A stretch of 64,000 nucleotides of DNA from Sphingomonas sp. Its GTDB lineage: Bacteria; Pseudomonadota; Alphaproteobacteria; Sphingomonadales; Sphingomonadaceae. A model generated the notes under the pieces. It was not told the origin of the DNA and did not search any database. It saw nothing but the letters and a program-made list of their open reading frames with translations. Below are positions 45,105 to 53,453 of the stretch, one piece after another. The stretch is from NCBI RefSeq assembly GCF_003248515.1, contig NZ_QFOB01000009.1:62001-126000 (forward strand), written 5' to 3'. The first letter of the stretch is position 1, and each line of letters begins with the position of its first letter. The position numbers were made by a program, and so were the translations under genes.

Positions 45105-45172
45105 GCCTCCGGCATCGATCGCCAACCCGATTTCACGGATCGGCTCGACATGATCTCAAAGGAGCAGCTTCA

Positions 45173-46213
45173 ATGGAAATAGGTATCGACAGCTTTGCAG
45201 CGATCCTGCCCGATCCCGCGACCGGCGTGCTGCCGTCGCCGACGGATCGCATGGCCGACCTGCTGGACGAGGTCGAGGTCGCCGACCGCGTCGGTCTCGA
45301 CGTGTTCGGCATCGGGGAACATCACCGTGCTGAATTTCTGGATTCCGCGCCATCGATCATCCTCGCCGCCGCCGCCGCCCGCACCAGCCGGATCAGGCTG
45401 GCCAGCGCCGTGACGGTGCTGAGCGCGGCAGACCCGGTGCGCGTCTTTCAGGAATTCGCGACGATCGACCTGATCTCCAAGGGACGTGCCGAGCTTGTCG
45501 TCGGACGCGGATCGTTCGGCGAGGCCTTCTCGTTGTTCGGTCTCGATACGCGCGCATATGATGACCTGTTTGCGGAAAATCTCGATCTCTTCCTGACGCT
45601 CGGCGAGACGAGCCATCCGACCTGGAAAGGCAGATTTCGGCCTGCGCTCAGCGGTCAGGGCGTCTTCCCACGGCCTCATCAGCCGCGCTTGCCCGTGTGG
45701 GTCGGCGTTGGCGGGTCGCCGCAATCCTTTGCGCGCGCCGGCACGCTGGGGCTTCCACTGATGGTCGCCATCATCGGCGGGACGTTCGACCGCTTCAGGC
45801 CTGCCGTCGACTACTACCGCGAGGCCTATGCCGAGGCAGGGCACGATCCCGCCAAGATGCGGGTCGGGATCCACGCGATGGGCTTTATCGGCGATACCGA
45901 CGCCGCGGCGGCCGACGCCTTCTTCCCCGGCTGGTCGCATCTCACGGGCAAGGTCGGTCGCGAACGCGGCTGGTCGCCGCCGTCGCGCGCGCAGTTCGAC
46001 GAAATGGCCGGTCCCGAAGGCGCATTCCTTGTCGGCAGCCCGGAGACGGTGGCAGCGAAGATGTTGCGCGCCAGCGAGACGCTAGGCGGTCTCTCCCGGA
46101 TCACTTTCCAGATGAGCACCGCGTCGCTTGAAACCGCTGCGATGAAACGGTCGATCGAGCTGCTGGGTACCGAGGTCGCGCCAATCGTGCGCAATAGCCT
46201 CGGGATTGGATAG
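45173..46213 (+). CDS. LLM-class (luciferase-like) flavin-dependent monooxygenase
   Basis: A 346-residue bacterial-luciferase-fold oxygenase. MEIGIDSFAAILPDPATG, VFGIGEHHRAEFL, ASAVTVLSAADPVRVFQEFATIDLISKGRAEL and LPVWVGVGGSPQSFARA are typical of FMN-dependent LLM enzymes, which hydroxylate or cleave organic compounds. The ATG at 45173 follows AAAGGAG; the frame is open upstream without similarity. It lies between the VOC gene and an inactive-looking SDR. Confidence 0.9.
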   Translation: MEIGIDSFAAILPDPATGVLPSPTDRMADLLDEVEVADRVGLDVFGIGEHHRAEFLDSAPSIILAAAAARTSRIRLASAVTVLSAADPVRVFQEFATIDLISKGRAELVVGRGSFGEAFSLFGLDTRAYDDLFAENLDLFLTLGETSHPTWKGRFRPALSGQGVFPRPHQPRLPVWVGVGGSPQSFARAGTLGLPLMVAIIGGTFDRFRPAVDYYREAYAEAGHDPAKMRVGIHAMGFIGDTDAAAADAFFPGWSHLTGKVGRERGWSPPSRAQFDEMAGPEGAFLVGSPETVAAKMLRASETLGGLSRITFQMSTASLETAAMKRSIELLGTEVAPIVRNSLGIG

Positions 46214-46242
46214 GCCGTTCTGTTCGAGTCAGGGGGCAGGAC

Positions 46243-47106
46243 ATGCCGAAATACTTCCGGAGGGCCGGTCGATCCGTTGTCGTGACGGGTGCCGGTAGAG
46301 GTCTGGGACGCGAGATCGCGCTCGGGCTGGCCGCCAAGCGCTACATCGTCTTCGGCACGGCAGGTTCGGCGCGAGAGGTTGCGGATCTTCGGGATGCATC
46401 GAATGGTCGCGTTAGCCTGGCAGTGTGCGATCTGAAGAATGCGCAGACAGTAAATGCCTGGGCCGCCGGGGTATCGGAGGCGATCGGCGAGTCCGGCCTC
46501 GACATTCTCATCAACACCACGAGGCATTTTTCACCCGGTCCTCTCGAACTTGTCCCGCTGGAAGAAGTTCGACAGGGGTTTGAGGTGAATGTGTTCGGTG
46601 GGCTGGCCGTTATCAACGCCTTTCTCGCTTCCTTGCGGCGCGCTCACGGGCGGATCGTCCAGATCAGTTCCTGGACGGCGGACACGCCGCGCAATTTCGA
46701 CGGCGTGTCGGGGGCGTCTCAGGCGGCTATGGAGGTCTTCTCCGCCGCCTATCGGGCCGAGCTGAAGCCGTTCGGGATCGACGTCATCGTCGCCTCGATA
46801 AACGATCTCGAAGGGGCCGGCCCAGGCCTGAGCGCATCACTGGCGCAGATCGACCACAGCATGACGGCCGATGAGCGAAAGCTGTACGGCAAGCTCCTGC
46901 GTGCCTGCATGGCAAAGCTTGCCGGGTCTGCCGCGCCGGGCGAACCGACGACGGTTGCGGCGCGCGTGGTCGAGTTGGCGATCCAAAGACATGGTCCGGC
47001 CTGGTCGCCGATCGATCGCGATGCGCAGGACATGATGCGCGCCATCCGCGAGCAAACGGACGCCGAACTCGACGCGCTTCGGGATCGGCTGGCTGGCCCC
47101 ACCTGA
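46243..47106 (+). CDS. SDR-family protein with degenerate catalytic residues
   Basis: A 287-residue SDR fold. The cofactor motif is present (VTGAGRGLGREIALGL), but the usual NNAG is replaced by NTTR, and the catalytic Tyr-x-x-x-Lys position reads VSGASQAAMEVF, with S for Y and Q for K. The catalytic serine neighbourhood VQISSWTAD remains. It therefore probably binds NAD(P) but does not reduce in the usual way; it could be regulatory or have changed chemistry. It begins 29 bases after the monooxygenase. Confidence 0.8.
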   Translation: MPKYFRRAGRSVVVTGAGRGLGREIALGLAAKRYIVFGTAGSAREVADLRDASNGRVSLAVCDLKNAQTVNAWAAGVSEAIGESGLDILINTTRHFSPGPLELVPLEEVRQGFEVNVFGGLAVINAFLASLRRAHGRIVQISSWTADTPRNFDGVSGASQAAMEVFSAAYRAELKPFGIDVIVASINDLEGAGPGLSASLAQIDHSMTADERKLYGKLLRACMAKLAGSAAPGEPTTVAARVVELAIQRHGPAWSPIDRDAQDMMRAIREQTDAELDALRDRLAGPT

Positions 47107-47149
47107 CATCCCGGGGCGACGCTGGGCCACCCTCTGAGCACGATTCAAT

Positions 47150-47248
47150 GGCGGAGCTGATCGCTCCATGCCCGCCCTGTGCTCACATCCTCGCACAACT
47201 GTTCGACGTTGGGCGCGACTGCGCGGGCATGGAGCGATCAGCTCCGCC
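47150..47248. repeat. Perfect 26-bp inverted repeat with a 47-base centre
   Basis: GGCGGAGCTGATCGCTCCAT plus six more bases (47150-47175) is exactly reverse-complemented at 47223-47248. It separates the SDR and azoreductase-fusion genes. No target-site duplication or T-run was found. It could be a cruciform-forming terminator, a protein-binding site or the two ends of a degenerate mobile element. Confidence 0.7.
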
Positions 47249-47363
47249 GGCGAACCGACCCCTGAGATTTATCGGCAGCGTTCCCAACTTTGCGACACAG
47301 CTTGTCACCTGGCGGTTCTACTGAGTCATTTGGCGGAATGCTAAACCATGCGCGACGGTTGGC

Positions 47364-48401
47364 ATGGAGCGCTGTGTGGACAGGATTCTCGCAATCAATA
47401 GCAGCATCTTGGGGGAGGGGTCGGTTTCGCGCGCCCTCGTCGACGACGCCGTACAAGGGCTGTTGGCAGCGCATCCGGATGCTGTTGTCACCCTTCGTGA
47501 TCTGGGCGCCGATCCGATCCCGCACCTGACGCCGGGAACAGTCGCCGGGGTTCGCGCCGTCGCCGCGACCGAGGATGAGCTGGCAGCCAGGTCGCTGTCG
47601 GACGAGCTTATCGGTGAGCTTCAGCAGGCAACGGTCCTCGTGATCGGCGCGCCGATGTATAACTTCAGCATCCCGTCATCGCTGCGCGCATGGTTCGACC
47701 ATGTGCTGCGTCCGCGCGTGACGTTCGCCTACGGCGAGTCCGGACCGGAAGGGTTGCTCAAGGGCATTCGCGCCATCGTGATCCAGTCTCGCGGTGGCCT
47801 CTACAGCGAGGGGCCGGCCAAGGACCTCGATTTTCAGGAGCCTTACCTCAGGCAGCTACTCGGTTTCATCGGGATCACCGATGTCGCATTCGTCCACGCT
47901 GAGAAGATCAGCCGCGGCCCCGAAGCGCGTGACGCCGCGATCACGCAGGCCAGATCGCAGATCGTGGCTGCCGTCGCGCGGATCGGGACCGGGGGGACGG
48001 CCGCCGCGCTGCCCACGGCGGCGCCCGACGATGAGACCGTTGATTTCGCGGGCATCCTCGACGCCAATCTCCAGCGGGTGTTCAACGAGAGGGACGCGGC
48101 TCGCCGGCTCGAGGCGATCGCCGAGTTATATGCCGATGACGCCATGTTCCATGAACGCGATCGCTCGGTGCAGGGACATGCTGCGATAGCGCGGGTGGTC
48201 TCCGAACTGATCGACGGCTTGCTGTCCGACGCCACGTTCAGCGCGATCCGCCTGGGGACGGGCCACCACGATCTGGGTCGCCTGCAATGGCGCCTCGGTT
48301 CGCCCGATGGTCCCGCCGCGGTGACGGGCACGGACGTGGTCCATATCCGCAACGGCCGCATCCAGACGATCCATGTCTTCCTCGACCAGGGGGAGGGCTG
48401 A
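47364..48401 (+). CDS. FMN-dependent azoreductase-like protein fused to a SnoaL-like domain
   Basis: A 345-residue fusion. Residues 1-205 are an AzoR-type flavodoxin-like NADH reductase: LAINSSILGEGSVSRAL, VLVIGAPMYNFSIPSSLRAWFDHVLRP and SRGGLYSEGPAKDL. After a linker (residues ~206-225), residues ~230-345 form a SnoaL/NTF2-like domain (LQRVFNERDAARRLEAIAELYADDAMFHERD, then DVVHIRNGRIQTIHVFLDQ). AzoR reduces azo dyes and quinones; the fused fold may bind or isomerise the product. The ATG at 47364 has no strong ribosome site. It is the first gene after the inverted repeat. Confidence 0.82.
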   Translation: MERCVDRILAINSSILGEGSVSRALVDDAVQGLLAAHPDAVVTLRDLGADPIPHLTPGTVAGVRAVAATEDELAARSLSDELIGELQQATVLVIGAPMYNFSIPSSLRAWFDHVLRPRVTFAYGESGPEGLLKGIRAIVIQSRGGLYSEGPAKDLDFQEPYLRQLLGFIGITDVAFVHAEKISRGPEARDAAITQARSQIVAAVARIGTGGTAAALPTAAPDDETVDFAGILDANLQRVFNERDAARRLEAIAELYADDAMFHERDRSVQGHAAIARVVSELIDGLLSDATFSAIRLGTGHHDLGRLQWRLGSPDGPAAVTGTDVVHIRNGRIQTIHVFLDQGEG

Positions 48402-48488
48402 GCGGTGTCACGGGAATCGTGACGCCGGACTGTGGCAAAACGACAGCCAGCCGAGCTGGACCCAATAAAGAGAAGGATCGACCCCAAG

Positions 48489-49331
48489 ATGGCGACACTG
48501 ACAACCCAGGATGGCACACGTCTTTTCTACAAGGACTGGGGTCCTCGCGATGCCCAGCCCATCGTGTTCCACCACGGCTGGCCGCTGAGCTCGGACGACT
48601 GGGACAGCCAGATGCTGTTCTTTCTTGGCAAGGGCTACCGCGTGGTCGCGCATGACCGGCGCGGTCACGGCCGTTCCGACCAGACCGATACCGGTAACGA
48701 GATGGACACTTACGCCGCCGACGTGGCGGAGCTTGCCGAAGCGCTGGACCTGAAGGACGCGGTGCATGTCGGGCATTCCACCGGGGGTGGCGAAGTGATC
48801 CGCTACGTTACACGCAGCGTGCCCGGGCGGGTCGCCAAGGCCGTCCTGCTGGGCGCCGTGCCGCCCATCATGCTGGCGACCGAGCGCTATCCTGGCGGCC
48901 TGCCTATGTCGGTATTCGATGGATTCCGTGAAGCGCTCAGCAAGAACCGCGCGCAACTCTTCCTCGATGTGCCCAGCGGTCCCTTCTATGGCTTCAACCG
49001 CGACGGCGCAGAGGTCAGCGAAGGCCTGATCCGCAATTGGTGGCGACAGGGCATGGCGGGCGGCGCCAAGGCGCACTACGACTGCATCGCCGCTTTCTCC
49101 GAAACAGACTTCACCGAAGATCTGCAAACGGTCTCGCTGCCCGTCCTGCTGATGCACGGCGAAGACGATCAGGTGGTGCCGATCGAGGCCTCCGCCCGCA
49201 CCGCGATCAAGCTTCTGCCGAACGGTACGTTGAAAACATATCCAGGCCTTTCGCACGGCATGTTCGCGACCCACCCGGACACGATCAACGCGGATCTGCT
49301 GGCCTTCATCAAGGGGGAGGCTCTCGCATGA
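48489..49331 (+). CDS. Alpha/beta hydrolase, chloroperoxidase/haloperoxidase-like
   Basis: A 280-residue alpha/beta hydrolase of the non-heme chloroperoxidase group: FHHGWPLSSDDWDSQM, DRRGHGRSD, nucleophile S97 in VGHSTGGGEV, acid in LMHGEDDQVVP and histidine in GLSHGMFATHP. These enzymes act as perhydrolases or esterases and can make peracids. The start ATG follows GAAGGA. The downstream gene overlaps its stop by four bases, so a coupled operon begins here. Confidence 0.88.
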   Translation: MATLTTQDGTRLFYKDWGPRDAQPIVFHHGWPLSSDDWDSQMLFFLGKGYRVVAHDRRGHGRSDQTDTGNEMDTYAADVAELAEALDLKDAVHVGHSTGGGEVIRYVTRSVPGRVAKAVLLGAVPPIMLATERYPGGLPMSVFDGFREALSKNRAQLFLDVPSGPFYGFNRDGAEVSEGLIRNWWRQGMAGGAKAHYDCIAAFSETDFTEDLQTVSLPVLLMHGEDDQVVPIEASARTAIKLLPNGTLKTYPGLSHGMFATHPDTINADLLAFIKGEALA

Positions 49332-49624
49332 GCGCTGTCCAGGAGAATCCTGCCCAGCATCGCTTTGAGTTGCCGATCGAGGGCACTCAGGACGTGGCTG
49401 CTACCTATTACCGGACCAGAGGGGAGACGATCGTGCTGACGCATACGATCGTCCCGGAACGCTTTTCCGGCCAGGGCCTCGGCTCGCAGCTCGCGCACGG
49501 GACTTTCGAGGCCATCCGTTCGTCGGGCCGCAAGGCGGTTCTGCTCTGCCCATTCATGGCGGCCTATTATGCGCGTCACCCGGAATATGCCGACATTGTT
49601 GCGGTGGAGAGCCCTCATGATTGA
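49328..49624 (+). CDS. Small GNAT-type N-acetyltransferase (YjdJ-like)
   Basis: A 98-residue minimal GNAT protein. AATYYRTRGETIVLTHTIVPERFSGQGLGSQLAHGTFEAIRSSGRK carries the acetyl-CoA pyrophosphate loop (GQGLGSQL), and CPFMAAYYARHPEYADIV follows. It is typical of the short YjdJ/ECM-like group whose substrates are not established. ATGA overlap with the upstream hydrolase and an 8-base overlap with the pirin gene indicate translational coupling. Confidence 0.85.
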   Translation: MSAVQENPAQHRFELPIEGTQDVAATYYRTRGETIVLTHTIVPERFSGQGLGSQLAHGTFEAIRSSGRKAVLLCPFMAAYYARHPEYADIVAVESPHD

Positions 49625-50510
49625 AATGATCATCGATCAGCGCCGCCGCGATCTGGGCGGCGGCTTCGAAGTCGGTCGTGTCCTTCCATTCGCCAGGCGG
49701 CGAATGGTCGGCCCTTTCATCTTCTTCGACCATATGGGACCGATCGGTCTGGCGCCCGGCCTCGACCGGAAGTTCGACGTAAGAGCACATCCCCATGTCG
49801 GGCTGTCGACTGTGAGCTACCTGTTCTCAGGCGAGATCATGCATCGCGACAGCCTGGGTTATGAACAGCCGATCCGGCCAAGGCAAGTGAACTGGATGAC
49901 GGCCGGCAGCGGGATCACGCACAGCGAGCGGTTCGAGCATGCCCGCGCCGTCGGCGACCGCCTGCACGGCATCCAGGCCTGGGTAGCGCTGCCGGTGGAG
50001 TTCGAGGAGACCGCCCCGTCCTTCACGCATCACGCGGGCGCGAGCCTGCCAACGTGGAACGATGGTGGCGTCGCCGGTCATCTCATCGCGGGCAGCGCCT
50101 ACGGCCTGACGGCGAGCGCGCAGACGCACTCGCCGCTCTTCTACGCACATCTCGACATGGCGCCCGGCGCGGTCGCCGAGGTTCCGAACACATATCGGGA
50201 GCGCGCGCTCTACATCGCAGCGGGCGCGGTGGAGATGCATGGTGGGCGCTACGAGGCTGGCCAGATGCTGGTGCTGGGCGCAGGCGTGTCGCATTTCAGG
50301 GCGGCCGAGCATTCGACGGTCATGGTCCTTGGCGGCGAGCCGATCGGCGAGCGCCACATCTTCTGGAACTTCGTGTCGTCGTCAAGGGACCGGCTGGCCC
50401 AGGCCGCGTCCGACTGGAAGGCAGGCCGCATGAAGCTGCCGGATGCGGACGACGCGGAATTCATCCCGTTGCCGGACGAACCGATCCCGTCGGGGCAACC
50501 CGCGTCATGA
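49617..50510 (+). CDS. Pirin-family protein
   Basis: A 297-residue bicupin. The metal-binding histidines are in FDVRAHPHVGLSTVSYLFSGEIMHRDSLG, followed by MTAGSGITHSERFE. The second cupin ends around FWNFVSSSRDRL. Bacterial pirins often have quercetinase or redox-sensing roles. The start at 49617 overlaps the acetyltransferase stop by eight bases; its own stop overlaps the next gene by four. Confidence 0.9.
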   Translation: MIEMIIDQRRRDLGGGFEVGRVLPFARRRMVGPFIFFDHMGPIGLAPGLDRKFDVRAHPHVGLSTVSYLFSGEIMHRDSLGYEQPIRPRQVNWMTAGSGITHSERFEHARAVGDRLHGIQAWVALPVEFEETAPSFTHHAGASLPTWNDGGVAGHLIAGSAYGLTASAQTHSPLFYAHLDMAPGAVAEVPNTYRERALYIAAGAVEMHGGRYEAGQMLVLGAGVSHFRAAEHSTVMVLGGEPIGERHIFWNFVSSSRDRLAQAASDWKAGRMKLPDADDAEFIPLPDEPIPSGQPAS

Positions 50511-51532
50511 TCGGATCGCGTTCGGCCCGCGGCGCGCTGGTGGCCGCGTTCCTCGTTGCTGGCGGCGGTCACGCTGGTTCGGCGGCCCTGTCGCAGGACG
50601 CGGCTACGTCCCGCGAACCGGCCCCACCACCGGCCTCCGAGGCGACGGTCATACCGTTCGAGTTGGCAGACAATCTTGTCCGGATACCGGTCGACGTGAA
50701 TGGGCAGCGGCGAAGCGGCGTCCTCGATAGCGGGGCGGGCGCGGTTCTCGTCGACCGGCAGGTCAGTAGGACGCTTGGCCTCAGCGAGGGCGCCTCGGCC
50801 GGTGACGCCGCAGGTGGCGGCAACGAGGCGAAGCAGCTTTTGCCGGTCACCATCTCGCGGCTTGCGGCAGGGCCATTCCGGTTGGAGAATGTTGCCGCAT
50901 ATGCGGTGGATCTTGGCAATCTGTCATCCTCGGCCGGGTTTCCGGTCGATGTGCTTCTTGGCGCGCCGGCCTTCCAGGACGGCACGATAAGCATCGACTA
51001 TACGCGCCGGCAGGTCACCGTCGACAGGTCGGGAGCCGCTGTTGGTTGCGCGTCGCCCATCTCGCTGGAGATCGTGCACGGCACACCGGTGATCGAGATC
51101 GAGGTTCAGCCAACCGAGGGCGAACCTCCGGTCCGCCTCAAGGTACTGGTCGATCTTGGCACCCGGCACAGTGCGTTGGTTCTGGGCGGCGCGTTCGTGC
51201 GAAGCGGGCCTGGCCAAAGGCTGCTCCGAAGAGCAGTTGCGAAAGAAATCGGCTTTGGCGTCGGCGGCGCGGTGAAGGGCGCAGTGGTTCGCGTGGCGCA
51301 GGTGCGTGCAGGCGCTTCGAGCTTCGGGCCGCTGGATGTCAGCCTGACGTCGGACGTTCCGGCCTTCGAGGGCACCGGCATCGACGGCACCTTGGGCGTT
51401 CCTCTCTGGAACGGCGGGGTGATCGCTTTTGATTATGCCCGTCGCCGGTTGTGCATCAGTCCTCCGGAAGCCGCAGGTCAGGCGCAGGCTACGGACGTGC
51501 GTGCGATCCGTGGCCACGCCGATGAGCAGTGA
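50507..51532 (+). CDS. Exported retropepsin-like aspartic protease, two domains
   Basis: A 341-residue protein with a signal-peptide-like start (ARGALVAAFLVAGGGHAGS). The first retropepsin domain has VLDSGAGAVLVDRQ (D-S-G-A active site). A second copy reads VLVDLGTRHSALVLGG, where DLG replaces the active DTG/DSG triplet, so the second half may be structural. It would act in the periplasm. It overlaps pirin by four bases and precedes OsmC. The partnership with pirin and OsmC is unusual. Confidence 0.8.
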   Translation: MIGSRSARGALVAAFLVAGGGHAGSAALSQDAATSREPAPPPASEATVIPFELADNLVRIPVDVNGQRRSGVLDSGAGAVLVDRQVSRTLGLSEGASAGDAAGGGNEAKQLLPVTISRLAAGPFRLENVAAYAVDLGNLSSSAGFPVDVLLGAPAFQDGTISIDYTRRQVTVDRSGAAVGCASPISLEIVHGTPVIEIEVQPTEGEPPVRLKVLVDLGTRHSALVLGGAFVRSGPGQRLLRRAVAKEIGFGVGGAVKGAVVRVAQVRAGASSFGPLDVSLTSDVPAFEGTGIDGTLGVPLWNGGVIAFDYARRRLCISPPEAAGQAQATDVRAIRGHADEQ

Positions 51533-51551
51533 CGGATCGGGGGGACGTGGG

Positions 51552-52001
51552 ATGGCGGTATTGCGTACGCGGGCGACAGCATCGGAAATCGGTGAAAGCC
51601 CTTTCGCTGTCCAAATCGAAATGGGCGCACACACTATCGTGGGAGATGAGCCTGCCAGCGCCGGCGGTGGGGGACTTGGTCCGAACCCGTTCGAGCTGCT
51701 AACCGCCGCCCTGGCTGAATGCACCGCCATGACCATTCGGTGGTTCGCCCGTCAGCAAGACTGGCCGCTTGAGTATGTGGAGGTGGTGGTCGATCACGCG
51801 AAGAAGCGGTTCGCGGACTCATCGACCGCTGTCGATGTCTTCGAGAAGACCATCTTCATCCGAGGCGCCGAGCTCGACGATGCGCAACGCGCGCGATTGG
51901 TCGACGTCGCCGCCAAGTGCCCCGTTCAACGCATTCTGGAAGGCACCCCTGTCTTTGATACGAAGCTCGGGCGATCGCTTGATGAGGTTTTGGACAGATG
52001 A
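51552..52001 (+). CDS. OsmC/Ohr-family peroxide-resistance protein
   Basis: A 149-residue OsmC-fold protein. The two redox cysteines are in ALAECTAMTIRWFARQ and AAKCPVQRIL, matching thiol-dependent OsmC/YhfA-type proteins that reduce organic hydroperoxides. The start at 51552 follows GGGGGA; an ATG ten codons upstream at 51522 is possible. Its stop overlaps the next gene by four bases. Confidence 0.88.
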   Translation: MAVLRTRATASEIGESPFAVQIEMGAHTIVGDEPASAGGGGLGPNPFELLTAALAECTAMTIRWFARQQDWPLEYVEVVVDHAKKRFADSSTAVDVFEKTIFIRGAELDDAQRARLVDVAAKCPVQRILEGTPVFDTKLGRSLDEVLDR

Positions 52002-52933
52002 CCCTGGCTTCACCAAAGGACTTCGGACGCCTTGATCCCGGAGGTGCCTCGACCGAGCAGAGTGCGCCCTTGCTTTTGCCATCAGTTCGCCGACCGGGCC
52101 TTCTCTCCGTAAGCCTGGTCATGGCGGGCTTCACGGCGATGAGCGTTCACGTTGGCCTGCTGGCGGCAGGCGTGCCGTTTCCGCTGCCTCGGCCACCCCT
52201 CTGGGCTCAATGGCTGAATGAATCCTTTATTGCGGGTGGGTTGCTTTTCTTCCTCATGCTCGCCCACCCGAGAATCGGTCATCGCAACATCATGGCGCGA
52301 ATTGCCATCACATTCGTGATCGTGGCCACCATCCAGGAAACGGTCCGCGTAGCAGTCATGAGCGGGATCGTCACTGGAGGATGGGCATATTCGGCGATCG
52401 GCCTCATTCGACCTCTGATACGCGTCTTCATCCTTGCAGTCACATGCGTTGTCGGCGTCCGATGGGTTCGCAATGTTCCCTCGCTGTTGATCGCTGCCTT
52501 AGTGATCGCTGCAATCAGTACAGCCGCTCGAAAATTCATAGCCTATGCGCTTGATCCTCTCATCCAACATTTCGCTTGGCTGGCGCGGCCCGACCTTTAT
52601 GCGTTTCCATACCCCTTACATATCACCGCCGCCGCTTATCTGACCTTCGCTGAAGCTGTCGCAGGCTCGGTGATGATGACCGCGCTCATCTGGGACTCGC
52701 TTCCTGGATCAAAGTTAGTCCGCCTGCTGGCTGTTGCCCTCCTCGTGGCACTCATCAAGGGCGTGGCAGGTAGCACAGCCTTGTACAGCGCCTTCACCGG
52801 CGAGACTGTACTGCTGGGTGCGATAAGTTGGAGTCAGTTTTTTCTAGAGTTTCTTACGCTCGGCGCCCTCGCGGGTCTGGCTTGGGACGCGCTTGGTCGC
52901 GAGCGCCCGGCAGCACGTAGGAAGGCTCAATGA
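51998..52933 (+). CDS. Polytopic membrane protein of unknown function
   Basis: A 311-residue protein with about eight hydrophobic segments, for example LSVSLVMAGFTAMSVHVGLLAAG, IAGGLLFFLMLAHP, FIVVATIQETVRVAVMSG-like and LLAVALLVALIKGVAGS. No family was recognised. It overlaps the OsmC stop by four bases and its stop is part of the ATGA that starts ridA, so it belongs to the coupled operon and may be an integral-membrane partner of that stress set. Confidence 0.75.
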   Translation: MTLASPKDFGRLDPGGASTEQSAPLLLPSVRRPGLLSVSLVMAGFTAMSVHVGLLAAGVPFPLPRPPLWAQWLNESFIAGGLLFFLMLAHPRIGHRNIMARIAITFVIVATIQETVRVAVMSGIVTGGWAYSAIGLIRPLIRVFILAVTCVVGVRWVRNVPSLLIAALVIAAISTAARKFIAYALDPLIQHFAWLARPDLYAFPYPLHITAAAYLTFAEAVAGSVMMTALIWDSLPGSKLVRLLAVALLVALIKGVAGSTALYSAFTGETVLLGAISWSQFFLEFLTLGALAGLAWDALGRERPAARRKAQ

Positions 52934-53383
52934 GCAAGTCAGCCAGTACAATCACTTTTCCCCTTTGTTGGAGACGATCATGCAAAACCGTCCTCATTCT
53001 TCGTCACGCCCGGTTATGGCGACCGACTTAGAGACCTGCTCCATTATTCTCAGGCCGTGCGTATCGGCGATCGCGTGGAAATCTCCGGTCAGGGCGGTTG
53101 GAACGACGATCTTGTCGTAGCCGCGGACCTCGAAGACGAGATCGCGCAAGCCTTTCGGAATGTTGAGCGCATTCTCTCCACCGCAGGGGCGAGTTGGGCG
53201 AACGTGGTGCATGTGAACTCGTATCACGTTGGCGGCTTCCCGCCGGTGGTCAACGAGACGATGGCAGCGCTATTCAGACGCTACATGCCCGACCATGCGC
53301 CGATCTGGACGCAGATCGGTGTCGACGCACTTGGTCTTCCGGAAATGCGGATCGAGATCAGGGTGACCGCGATCGTGAGATGA
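52930..53383 (+). pseudogene. RidA/YjgF-family deaminase gene, split by a single-base frameshift
   Basis: It starts with ATG at 52930 (MSKSASTITFP), but a CCCC run near 52957-52960 has one C too many. In the other frame the family sequence continues VGDDHAKPSSFFVTPGYGDRLRDLLHYSQAVRIGDRVEISGQGGWNDDL through NVERILSTAGASWANVVHVNSYHVGGFP to 53383. RidA proteins hydrolyse reactive enamines/imines. As written only the second half could be translated from internal starts. Homopolymer errors are common in sequencing, so this may be an artefact. Confidence 0.8.
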
Positions 53384-53453
53384 CAAGACGGTACCAACGG
53401 GAGCGTCGGCAGGCGGTTATCAGTACCTCCATTATCAATGAGTTCTAGCACCG

